Assembly (NCBI GenBank): GCA_021029095.1
Contig: JAJOHG010000007.1
Coordinates: forward strand, 496,001-560,000
DNA length: 64,000 nucleotides
Reading direction: 5' to 3'
Source: Phellopilus nigrolimitatus
Taxonomy: Eukaryota; Basidiomycota; Agaricomycetes; Hymenochaetales; Hymenochaetaceae
The notes beneath the pieces were generated by a model. It made no database searches, was not told where the DNA came from, and was given only the letters and a program-made list of their open reading frames with translations. Each line of letters opens with the position of its first letter. Position 1 is the first letter of the stretch. This document shows positions 23,672 to 34,717 of this stretch, in pieces. The translations under genes were made by a program, and so were the position numbers.

Positions 23672-25078
23672 TCACGCCCGCGCCGCCCGCCGGCCGCGCG
23701 ACCTATACACCGCCAGCTCGTCCTCGTCGCTCTCGCTGTCGCTCCCCACGCGCAGGCTCACCGGCGCGCGCTCCCCGCCGCCGCCGCCGCCGCCGCCGCG
23801 CACACACGCGGCGTTCTTCTCCCAGTACGCCGGGCCGTACCCGTACCACCCGCACTCGTCCTCGTCCGCGGCACCGGATGCGCGCGCCGTCGTCGTCGCG
23901 ATCCAGACCCCGCGCCGCGCGCGCGGCGGCTTCGCGGACAGCGTCTCCTTGATCTCCGAGTCTGGGATCGCGCCCGGCCCGAGCGCGGGGAACGCGAACA
24001 CGTCGTCGTCGTCGTCGTCTCCGTCGTCCGCGTCGTCGAGGCTCGGGTGCGACGTGCTCACGACGGTGAAGCCCGACGCGCTAGTTTTCGCGACAGCCTT
24101 CTGCGAGGAGGAGGACGCCTTCCACGCGGGCGGCGCCGCAGCCGACATGGACGTCTGCGTCGTCGTCGTCGTCGTCTTGGTGATCTGGAGCGTCACCGGC
24201 GGCTGCGGCGTCTGCGGGGCGCCGCCGCCGCCGCCGCCGCCCCACGCGCGGAAGCGCGCGGCGAGGCCCTCGAGCACGCCGGGCCGCCCGGGGCGCGAGT
24301 GGCGCGCGGGGGCGGCGTGCGCGTGCGGGTCTGCGGACTCGGGGGTCGCGATGGACTCTGTGAGCGCGCTCACGAGCGAGCTCGCGGTGCCGCCGCTCCC
24401 GTGCGCGAGGGCGCTGCTGCTCGAGCGCGCTGGCCGCGGGGCGGCGATCGGCGAGGCGGAGGCGGACGTCGACGTCGACGCGGATGTGGATGTGGATGCG
24501 GACGCGGGCATGGAACGCGTGGTGCGCGCGGGCTGGGTGGTGCTCACGCAGAGCGCGGGCTGGGCGGGGCGCTGGCGGGAGAGGGGGAACTCGGGGCGGG
24601 CGCGGGGCGCGTCTGGGCAGTAGGAGAGCGCGGAGCCGCAGCCGGCGGGGATGGCGCTCGCCCAGGCGCGGATGCCGTCGTCGTTGTAGCCGGGCCACTG
24701 GGGCGGCGCGGGCGGCGCGGGCTCGTGGTGGTGGTGCGAGTGGGAGTGGGAGTGCGGGTGCGGGTAAGGGAGCAGGTGGGCGCGCTTGGAGAGCGCGGCG
24801 AGCGGGGCTGGCGCGTGTGGGGGATGCGCTCGCGGGGCGTGCTCTCGTGTACGCTCTCTGCGTCGGCGTCGGCGTCGTCAGAGGAGGCGGAGGTGGAGGG
24901 GTAGCTGTTGTCGACGACGTCGTTATCGCGCTCCTTGCATGCGCGCGAGCAGTAGCTCTTGCCGCCCTGTGTGGTGTGCAAGTCAGAATATTGTTTTGGT
25001 TGTGAGGAGGGGGGCGTTGCTCACGGATGTGCGCTTGTTGCAGGTCAAGCACCAGTCTGTGTCCATGATGGAGTCCAT
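23672..25078 (-). CDS. Ecl1-type lifespan regulatory factor
   Basis: Fungal Ecl1-family proteins are small zinc-binding regulators that extend chronological lifespan and respond to nutrient limitation in fission yeast. The N-terminus shows the family signature: TDWCLTCNKRTS, then after the first intron GGKSYCSRACKERD, a C-x2-C and C-x3-C knuckle. Proposed exons 25078-25025, 24966-24853 and 24784-23672 give 426 residues. The long tail is low-complexity: a His/Pro-rich part with WPGYNDDGIRAWA, Ser/Thr runs, a Gly run, an Asp run, and SESDEDELA near the end. It is much longer than yeast Ecl1 but resembles basidiomycete members. The frame changes between 24853 and 24784. I bridge this with a 68-bp intron having weak sites, but a sequence indel is an equally good explanation. 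Confidence 0.72.
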
Positions 25079-25960
25079 GTGTTCCTGATCGGGGCTGGGG
25101 TGGATGTGGATGCGGATGTGGCTTGCGGGAGGGGATGACGACTTGAGCGGACTTGGGAGGATACGGAGGATGGATGGGCGCATGGGATCGGTCTTATAAG
25201 AAGGAAACGAAAGGTGAAGTGAGTTGCGCACAGAGAACGCGCGAGCCCAGCTCAGGGTCCCCCAGGGTCCTTCCCGTTCCGGGGGGGCAGATCGGAGATT
25301 GGCGGGAGAAGAACAACCATTGCATTCCCTATTCCCTGGATCCCTGACTCAACACAGTCAAGGTCCCTGAGCCCGAACCTTGTTCGTCCAACTTCCTCTT
25401 CCGGCGGTACACCACTCCTAACCCCACCCGCGCCGCGTTTGGGCATGCAACGCTGCGGCGGATGCCGCTCGCTCGCTTGCGTGCTCCCCTTCGCCCCTTC
25501 CCTTCTCTTGGAGTGGTACTCAGCCGCGGACACGGTGCTCTGCCTGTGAATCATCCGTCGATCGCTCTCCCGTCACCAGCATGTCCACTACCACTCCCGT
25601 CTGCACCAGCCCGCAGCTCCAGACTCGCTTTCCCTGCAACGCGACCGCGCCCATCGATATCGACTCTGATATTCTCCCGTCCACAAGCTCGCCTTCCATC
25701 CCCGTCACCGGCCGCCCCTCCCCACCTGGCCTCCGTGGCACGCTCCTGCGCTCAAGCCGGCAAAGAACCCCGCCGAACCCGCTGCGCGATCACCCTTCGA
25801 TCGCAACCACCGTCAAAAACAACAATGGCCCGCTGCTGCTCGTACCCACACACATATCCGCCCCCGTCCTTCCTTCATGACGCGGCTCCTTCTCTCAACA
25901 ACAACAACAACAGCAACAACACAATGTATTTTTGCACCCAAATCCGTCGCGAAGCAGCCC

Positions 25961-26057
25961 CCTCCTTCCCTTCCCTTCCCTTCCTCCTTCCCAAAACAAA
26001 GAGAATGCGAAACGGCCCTTAGGCCCATCCCATCCCATCCCATCCCATCCCATCCCA
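25961..26057 (+). repeat. CCCTT and CCCAT pyrimidine arrays
   Basis: Two neighbouring arrays: CCCTT units at about 25961-25994, and seven CCCAT units at about 26023-26057. A shorter CCCAT copy recurs near 26200. All lie upstream of the Ecl1-type gene. Confidence 0.85.
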
Positions 26058-26563
26058 CTCCGCGCCATCAGCGATTCAACAATTCAACAATTCAGCGATG
26101 CAGCGATGCAAGCGATATAATAAGAAGAAAAAAAAAGGGCGGAAAGAACGCGCACAACGCTCGTATATGAGCCGCTGCTGATGGCGACCGGGAACTAGCG
26201 CCCATCCCATCCCATTCACTTTTCGTCCCCTTCGATCTCTCCTGCCCCCCTGGCCGAACTCCAAGCTGCCCTCCCCTCCCCCAACGCGAGGCAACCGCTG
26301 GCTGGGGGCGTGGGCGCAATTCAGTCCCGCTCCGCGCCCTGTTTCCCGCGCGTCCGCAAGCAAGCTCCCGCCGCCCTGCTCACGTGCGCTCCCTCCCTCC
26401 CTATTCCTTATGTTTGGCGCGCACCCCAGCTCCCAGCTCCCAGCTCTATGTATAGCCCCCCCCCCCCAGCGAAACGAGCCCGGAGGTCCCCAGCGAAAGG
26501 AGCCGCAGCAGCAAACGCGCCCCCCAGCACTGTCGTCGCCGCAGTCGTCGTCGGCGCGTCCCA

Positions 26564-26588
26564 TGACGACGACGACGACGACGACGAC
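26564..26588 (+). repeat. GAC trinucleotide microsatellite
   Basis: Eight consecutive GAC units. The surrounding sequence is GC-rich and shows no exon. Confidence 0.9.
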
Positions 26589-27866
26589 AGGCACCAGAGA
26601 GCTTGCCGCCGCCGCCGCCGCCGCTTTCGATTAGCGGTGCCGCAACGCGGGCGCCGCGCGATTGCCTTTCTCTGGCTGCTCCCCCTCCCCCGCGATCCGC
26701 CGCCGCCTCCACGGGCCTTCGCGACCGCACGCGCCTTCCCTCCCGTGCATCCCCGCGCCTAGACGCGCGCCCGCACATACATACATACTGCGGCGCCCGG
26801 GCGTCGCGACGACGACAACGACGACAACGACGGCGCACACACGCTCATATACATACATCATACATACATAACGCAGCACACCTATTTATCTTGTAACAAA
26901 CAGCAACATCCGATTCCTCGATCTGCAACTATAGCTATAATTAATAATTATAATTATAATTCTATGTTTGCGCTTATGCTTTCGAGATCGCGCGTCCTCC
27001 TGCTGTGCACGAGCCCCAGCCCCAGCCCCAGCCGCCAAATCCAGTCTGATTCACCTCCGCGCGTGCCGAATGCAGCCACATTATCGTCGCCGCAGCTGCC
27101 CGGCGCATACATGTACATGCACGTCAATGATCGGCCCACCGGGCACAGTGCACGTACGCCCGCCCAGATCGGGGCGGCCGGGTGCGCTATACTTGGCTGC
27201 ACCTGCATGTATGTACATACTGCACGCCTGACGTACGCACTGTATACATACACGGGCGCTGCGCATACATACATGCACATGCGTAGCCCAGGAGACCCCC
27301 ACCCGCGCCCGCTCCCGTCCCAAACCCGAATCGCACGCGCGCGATCTGCTGCCCCTGGAACAGACACGGCATCGGGACGCGGAACACCAGCGGCCCTACA
27401 ATGCTCTACACGTCGCACACCTTGCCACCTCCGTTTCGCTTTTCGTTCGCCGTACACGCACACGCATGCAGCGCTTATGGCATCGCAGGCCAAGAGTACG
27501 GGCCTCGGGCGGCTGAAACACCCTCGCGGAACAATTCATACATCCATTCACCCATTCGTTTTGATGTGCGAATTGAGAAAACATACATACATATGTATCT
27601 ACCCGCTGCGCCGTCACCTGTCAAAACGCAGATCAGCGGCGAGAGCGCGCGCGCGCTCCGGCTGCTCGCAGTCGCAGCCAATATGCACGCGGCTCGCAAC
27701 GCACGCACATAAACGCGCCAAAAGCCCTCGGGACACGCACCAGCGCCGCCGCGCAGGCCCGGTCTCAGTACCGCCCGGCGGAGCCGCGCGTCGATCCCGC
27801 GCGCATACAATTCCCAGGCTAAGCAGGGGGCGTTTATCTGAGACGCCTCGCGATATGTTTCACAGA

Positions 27867-30800
27867 TCAGTCTTCTGCGGGCGCCGCGGCGCGCCCTGCG
27901 AGCTCCGCCCAGCCGCTGGCCAGGCTCTCGAGGAGCGCGCGCTCCGAGAGCGCCAGCTGCGCCGCCATGGCCGTCTGCGCGCGCGACGGCGGGATGCGCT
28001 GTGCGAGGGGAAGGGCCGGTCAGCGATTTCCGTCCACGTTACGTCATGTAATAAGAAAAGAAAGAATACGAAGGTTTATTGGCAATTATGCGTATGTATG
28101 CAGGCACGCGAGAGGCAAGCGGGCCTAGGAGATTAAAGGAAAGCGCGAGCGAGGGAAACAAAAGGAACGCGGGTGTGGCGATCAGCGTTCGGACAAAGAG
28201 AAACGGGTACGCGAGGGCGGGCGGGAGAGAAAAGGCGATCCTCGCGCCCCATCCGTCTTCTCGACAGGTAGAGACGTTCCCACAGCCCATCAGCCATCAG
28301 CCCTCGCTTCTGTGGCGTCAAGCTGCACAATGCCACCCCTCCCGCAAGAGGCAGGCAGACGCGCACGAAGCTGTGCGTGTATCTCTCTAGGGAGATCATG
28401 CACACTCGTGGTCGGCGGGGTAAAGGCGCACGAACTAGAAAATGGGGCAGAAAAACATGCGGAAAAGGGGACTCACGTCGACGACGTCCCCGAGCGCCGC
28501 GGCGTCGAGCTCGGGGTGCACCATCGCACGCACTCGCGCCGCGCACAGCGCGGACACAACCGTCGCGATGGACGCGACGACGCGTCCGAGTGACGTGTCT
28601 GGCACGTCTCTGTCAAGCGAGCGCAGGCCGCGGTCTCCGCCCCCGCGTGCAAGAACGTCCTGCCCTGCAGGCCTACGCGAGCCGCTCCTCGCCGTCCCGG
28701 CCTCGGCCTCGGTGCTAGCAGCCCAGCCCAGCGTCAATCCGGAGCCAAAAGCAAAAGGGGGCAGCGGGCACGCACCGCCGATCATTTATTTCTGAAATAT
28801 ATTCCAAATGAGGAAGGTCCCCCTCGATTTCCCGAGAGACGCGTTCTTCTGATTTTCGCCCTGGACGCGGACGCGGACGCGTATCCAGCGCACTTAGATT
28901 GCGGGCAATTTTGGAGGCGCCGCCGACCGCCGACGGGGCCTTCGCCTCGGAGGTCGAGGACGATGCTTTGCCTCCGTCAGAGCCAGGTTGAGACGAACTT
29001 TCTGCCGCGAAAATCATTCCGTCATCCCCCAACCGCCGGCAGGCGACGAGTCTATCAGGTTCTGGTTCGGAGTGCGAACTCGTAGCGTATTCAGCTCGTG
29101 GTTCGTCGTCGCCACAATAAAATCTCCCTGAGCCTTCTCGGCGCCTTCTCGCGCTTCGCTTTCCCGTGCCACTGCGTGCACGCCCGTGGACTCGGGCATC
29201 GCTTGAGCCCAAACTTGATTGCGAGCCTGATGAGCTCGTTCTACTTCGCTTGAGCGAATTTGACCCGCCGTCAACGTCCCCTGCATTGCGCCCGAGTGCG
29301 ACTGGACTGTCGACTGTGAGAGCCGCGAGGGGCGCCACTTCTTGTTCTTTTTCTAATTTTAGCCGTACAGTTGCTTCTGGATGGGAAAAGTACAGCACGA
29401 AGATCGCGGTGAGAGTGCGGCGCATGTGAAGAAAGCGAGGATGACGACGTGTTGTGTATTGTGGCCGCAGTCGAGAAGGAACCAGTCAGTTGTCTGATAA
29501 GGATGCATACAGTCTCATGAAAATAAAATTGTCCTGAAGAAGTGGGACGGGAAAGGGGATACGGATGCTTTTGCTAGGGTTGTAGAATGGAAAAGGAGAG
29601 AAGAGACGCGCGAGAGAGAAAAGAGAACTCAACAGACCTTCGACGCTGAATCTTGTTCCTGAGCTCTCGAGAATTATTTGTTCTTCGTCCACCTCGTCGC
29701 CGATAGCGATATCACTAGCTTGATCCGAGTCCGCACATACTTCTTCCAACGCGAGTTGCGCGCCCGCGATGCGCCGCAGGAGCCCGACATCTTCCTCAGC
29801 GCGGGTCAAGAGGTGGACGCGTTTCGCTTGCTCTTGTCCTAGTCCGCGTTTTGGGGTTATCGGAACTTCACCATGAGTTGGCTCAGTGACTGGCGATACG
29901 TCCACCTCATCGCACGAAGACGTGGAGCTCGATCTTAACATATCCTGATCTTCGGAGGCATTCGACGCTAGTGGAATTTCTGAACTCTCCGCCTCCAAGT
30001 TTGCCTTCGGCTTCCTTCTTTCCGCAGCTACGGTGGTAGGGTTCCCGATAATGTGTCGAACGCGGAGCTGCTTCGCATGGAGGACGAAGAGTCCACAGAA
30101 AAGCCACAGATCATGCGATATCTTCGCTTCGCCGTTCAGAGTGAAAGAAGCTTGCATTTGTTTCTTCCGCCGGTTACCATCCTGCAAGATTTACAACTCA
30201 AGTTAGATCTGGTCGGAAAAGAATACAGATGGTCCAAATAAGAATTTATCCAAAAGAAAAAGAAAAACATTAGAAAGAATTGGGAAGATAAATAAGTAAA
30301 AGACATCTCATCAGTCACAAGGTCAGAAGTCATCAATTGAACATCGTTCAGTCAAACTCAGAAGAACACACCCCATTCTCAAAACAAAACGCTGCGCAGG
30401 TGACCTATCTCCATCACTATCGCTCGGTGCTAAGATGCAAGGGAAACGCTTTTCGGGGGAGCCCGAGCGAATGGGGGCTTGCACCAACACGTTCACTCCC
30501 AGAAACCCAGATATCGGAATCTAAGACACGACTAAATTGGAAGCAATGAAGCCTGCCTAAGCTGTGCCAACTCCGTCCATCTGTGCATTTTTTGTGCGTA
30601 AGAGTTGGCCCGCTGCCCAGTCACTACAGCCGCCCTGGACTATTGCCAACTGCACAGGCGCAGTGACCAGCGATCGTGCCCGATGTGCCACACTGCGCAC
30701 GGACCATCTTCATCAAACAGGTGCCCACCCATATCACATCCTGAGCCTAGCTCCGGCCACAAGGCACACATCTATCGCGTTCTCGGTCAAAATAAAGCTC

Positions 30801-33427
30801 GATCGCAGTAAATCGGGAAGATGTAAACGACGCTGTGGAACGGGCAGAGACAATATGAAGGGGAGAGTGTGCCAAATGCGGCGAGAAAGTAATAGGAAGG
30901 CGTCGAAGTATAATGTATAATTCTTAACTCTGAGCCACGTTCATCAAGGAATCCGAGAAGCGACGAGACGTGGAAATGAAAAAAATAACCGGGTCAAAGA
31001 TTGCATGTGAAGGGAGAGAAACAGGTATTTTTCGAGTGGGAAGTGAACTCACAGTCGTGTTGACGTCCTCGTAAAAATGAGTATCCGGGTTTCTAGAGTT
31101 TCCTCCATTGTCAATCATGATTATGGGCGAGCCATGTACAGCTCCAGGAAGCAACTGCATGGCATTGATGCATTCTTCACGGTAGTCAGGGTGATCTTTA
31201 TCCTCATGCTTTTCCTGGTCGTCTGGGTTGTATACGAGGTTCGAGTTCATCCATACGGCGCCACCAAAGTGCCACAGGGCGCGCACTTCTTCAAGGCGCT
31301 CCAGAAGGACCTGGGCCAAACTAATTTCAAGGTCCTCCTCTTCTCTGCCCTGGCCGTAGCCGGAGGCCCTAGTCTTGGTTTCACCAGACTCGCGATGAGT
31401 ATCAAGATCATCGTTCGCGATTGCCTCGCCAGACTTTTTCATAGATTGCACCTTGAAGCTATCGAAGCATTCGCCGAGCTCATAGTGAGCAGATGCAGAA
31501 GGTTCCCTGTAGTAGTAGTAGCGCTCATCACCATTGCTGCCAGAATTAATGAGATCCGTCCAGAACGAAGATAGTACGAAGCTCGATAAGTCTTGAACAT
31601 CCCAAGAAATAAAATCGTTTTCGTTGCTACTGAGGACAAAACCATAGCGTACGAGTAGCTGCGCATTCGTCAAATGTTCGCCATAGGTATTGAACACCTC
31701 GGCGAAAGGGGGGATGAATGCATTTGCCACCATTTCACACGTGTCTTCAAGTTCTTTCGACGACGGGTCACTGTCACTCACAATTTGTCCTGCTTGCAGA
31801 CCATGAGTGCCTTCTTTAGTATTATCTGCATCTTCAGCATCGTGCAGACATTCGGCAAGAGAACCGCACGACGAGCACACGTCATGATCACTCTGTATTA
31901 CGGACATTGCGCAAAACCCACAAAAAACGAGCATGCGAAATCACAATCAGTACTTCTGCACAAAATGGGGGCACAACGATTGTGGAAAGTCCCGAGAGTT
32001 TTAGACGCACCTCGAGATGGGTGTGGTTCTCCAAACTGTGATTAAATCTACGAACAATATTAGTTACGGCAACACATCACGGCGGACTGAGGATGGAGGC
32101 GTTTTTAACTTTCTGCTTCCCACGCGTGAAGTGGTAGGAGGGCGCACACGATCAATTGAGAAGGTCCGCCATTCTTGTGCACAGGAATACGTGCACAAAA
32201 GTAGAAGCATGGCAAAAAGATAAAAGAAAAAGAGCCGGATGGTGGAAGGGGACTTACGCGTCGGCTATGGGCACCATCGCAAGTCCATGATACGCGTCAA
32301 CGATAAACGCGCGTGAAGAGACGAGGGCATACGCATGCTTGAAACCTTCTAAGGATGCGCATTCTCCCAAATTTGCTTTCTCGAGCGCGGGCAATGCGGT
32401 AGCGATGAAATATCTGCGAAGGGCATCCTTCATAACAGAAAACAACGTTTAGAAGTGATTGCGTGATTCGGAGTCGCTCAAATCCGAATTCGAAGCAGGC
32501 AATACATTTGAGAAGAGGGCAAAGAAAAAACAAACCAAGAGAAGTAAGGAAGATGACGGGATCTTGAAAATCCATGAAGGGGGGGTAAAGGGTTCTAAAC
32601 CCACACCAACAAATTTTAATTCTCACCGTCGTTGCGTAGTCAAAGCTTTTTGTTACGTCCGGTGCATAGTCCTGATCTGCAGTACGCAGTTCCTTTTCTG
32701 CCATAGTGCCTTTGATCCAGCCCAACATCTGCCTTTCATCTTCACTGAAGCTGTCCCAGAACAATGCGATGCTGACACGTCTCGGAAGCGACTGCAGGTA
32801 TCCGAACCAAGGCGACACGGCGCCCGTCAACCTTGATCGGTGCCAGCGGATGAAAGGCGCGCAAAGCAAGATCACGAAGACCATGAGGGGGAACAGGGAT
32901 AGGGCGTAGAAGAGCAGAAGGACGTGCAAAGTCAGTTCAGGGTAAGATTTGGGAAGCAACCCGATGGGGGAAAGGTGCATTAGAATAAAAACAGACAGTT
33001 ACAGTTCACCGTAGAGCCCCAAAGCCAGCCCGAGCTGTGCTTCCTGTCCGTAAATCACTGGTGCAATGTGTTCGGAGAGCAGACAGTTCCTGATGGACAG
33101 GATCGTCGGCTTCGGAATTGAGACGACTGCAATAAACAGTATCCATTATTTTCAGCGAGCGACGTGTAGTTTTCCCCATCACAAGAGACAATGTCGTTAT
33201 TTGTGTAAAGAAATTTCGCGAAAGATCAGCCTAAGCGTGGCAAGCAACGACGTGGATTAGCACGTACGCGTGGTACCGCGCTCGACGAACTCGTCCCGAG
33301 TGTACACGCCAATGGCGCCATCCTCTCCGCAACCGACGCGTATTCTTTCATTTATACGAATTCCGCGTGCGCTGCACCATTTGAGGAGAGTATTGATGGT
33401 GGGTTCAGAACCAGAGTCAGAGACCAT
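27867..33427 (-). CDS. SET-domain protein lysine methyltransferase (SETD/LSMT class), 1016 residues
   Basis: Ten exons on the minus strand (33427-33268, 33126-33003, 32831-32627, 32427-32258, 32047-32011, 31892-31053, 30181-29638, 29376-28776, 28714-28477, 27998-27867) close exactly to 1016 residues. SET landmarks in order: LVSIPKPTILS, ELLTGAVSPWFGYLQSLP, DAFNHSLENHTHLE with the NHS motif near residue 222, a Cys cluster DVCSSCGSLAECLHD, and EVFNTYGEHLTNAQLLVRYGF with the catalytic-site Tyr. The second half holds KISHDLWLFCGLFVL, long low-complexity Ser/Glu/Arg segments and a C-terminal helical block (SLGRVVASIATVV, then MAAQLALSERALLE) that fits the LSMT substrate-binding region. Enzymes of this class methylate ribosomal proteins or elongation factors; the substrate here is unknown. 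Intron 6 is 871 bp, far longer than the others, so a missed exon is possible. The start ATG has an in-frame stop upstream. Confidence 0.83.
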
Positions 33428-33608
33428 TGGCGTTCATAGTCAAGACGCGACGCGCCTGTTACCTTCCGCATTCGCATGTACAACGCATTACAAATCCTAA
33501 CCACAAGCACGGTACACACGACATAGGAAAAGTATTATTGTAAGGAAAAAGAAGGAAACAAGAAAAAGAAGAGTAATAGATGGTATCCCAGTCTACTTTT
33601 CCCTATCA

Positions 33609-34717
33609 TTATTGTTTCTTTTTCTCTGTAGCATTGGGGGAGCCGGCTTTCCCTGCGGCCTTCTGCGATTCCTCGAATTTCGCCAGCACCTTTGCCTCAT
33701 AACGACGTGCGTATTCCTCGCCACCCTGAAACGGAAGGACAGACCACAATATCAGTTTCTAGTGTTTCCTAGTAACGTAAGGAAAGAAACATGATAATCA
33801 AGCCCGCCCGAAGCGGATCGCATTTTTACCTCCGCAAAGGTCCCGACGACAGAGATACGGCACGATGAGAGAACACAAATAAGAAAGGTATCTGCTTACC
33901 TGAAGACAGAGTATGGCACCCAGCAAGATCATGATGATCGAGTTACCCGCAGCCAGAACACGCATGGCCTCAATCCTGTCTTCGCGCGTGTCCACCCCTT
34001 CGATCGGGTCGACAATAGTGCGAAGAGCTGGAATCGAGACCGCGAGATAAACTCCGGTCGCGAACACGTATGCCGCTGCCAGACATTACGGAGTACATAA
34101 GTAAAAAGATGCGACAGGGAATGCATGTCATATCAGAACGAGCGTCGGAGCGGATTAGGGAAAGCGGAACGCACCTAACGAGCTCCCGTCAAAGAACAGA
34201 GCACATTCATCCCACTTGTGTAGTTTCCCGATCAGACCCAGAATACCTATTCCGACAACGGTATGCAGAAGCGTCTACAGAGCACAACAGACCGTCAGTA
34301 ACTATCTTCTCTCTGTGCCCCGTCGTCGGGCAGAGTCGTGAGAAGGCAACAAACGAACCTTTATGACCAGCGGGGCATTGTAAAACGTGGTGTAAAAAAA
34401 AAAGCCATCTTCTACGGACTGCTCGGTGACGTCTCTGTAGAGCAATTTTTGGTCGACTGTGAAGCACACGAAGAGAGTCCCTATGCAAACGTGAGCGTAC
34501 AATGGTCAGCATCAGAACATTTAGAAGGCAAACACTGAGAATAAGAGGGAGGGAAAGCGGTCATCTATAATATTTTGTGCATAGCAGAAGACCTTCCATG
34601 GGTACAATGCGGAGAACGCCCAGCACTGCTAAAATAAATTTTCATTGTCAAAATTCGGGAAAACTCACCTGCCACGAAGCACACACTCGCGAGGACTGCG
34701 CTCAACCTGAAGCCCAT
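33609..34717 (-). CDS. SHR3: Shr3-family ER membrane chaperone for amino-acid permeases
   Basis: Shr3 assists folding and ER exit of amino-acid permeases. Six exons (34717-34669, 34625-34593, 34480-34359, 34274-34175, 34075-33900, 33725-33609) give 198 residues, close to the family size. Four hydrophobic segments are visible: MGFRLSAVLASVCFVAV at the N-terminus, FYNAPLVIK leading into TLLHTVVGIGILGLIGKLHK, then ECALFFDGSSLAAYVFATGV, and NSIIMILLGAILCLQ. The FFDGSSL segment and the KLHKWDE loop are typical of fungal Shr3. The C-terminus is charged and ends in KKKQ, which fits a dilysine ER-retrieval signal. It is tandem with the SET gene, with 181 bases between the stop here and the SET start. 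Confidence 0.85.

Larger units (their letters stand above)
25079..27866. other. Upstream region of the Ecl1-type gene, with simple repeats
   Basis: About 2.8 kb separate the Ecl1-type start from the SET gene stop, both on the minus strand. The stretch holds CCCTT and CCCAT arrays, a GAC array, CATA runs and an AT-rich island near 26930-26965. An ATG-started frame on the plus strand at 25581-25880 (99 residues, Pro/Ser/Thr-rich) has no recognisable domain, and I do not call it. A long promoter and leader would fit a stress-responsive regulator, but no specific operator was identified. Confidence 0.4.

Noticed and set aside
24081..25052. Minus-strand open frame of 323 codons overlapping the Ecl1-type gene
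   Set aside because: It is the third frame of a GC-rich gene, rich in Arg and Pro, and does not include the zinc knuckle.
25581..25880. ATG-started 99-codon plus-strand frame
   Set aside because: Pro/Ser/Thr-rich and without a recognised domain, in a pyrimidine-rich region upstream of the Ecl1-type gene. Composition explains it.
26964..28136. Plus-strand open frame of 390 codons
   Set aside because: Its 3' part is antisense to the last exon of the SET gene, and the rest lies in CATA/GCGC repeats. The translation has Thr/His/Arg-rich low complexity.
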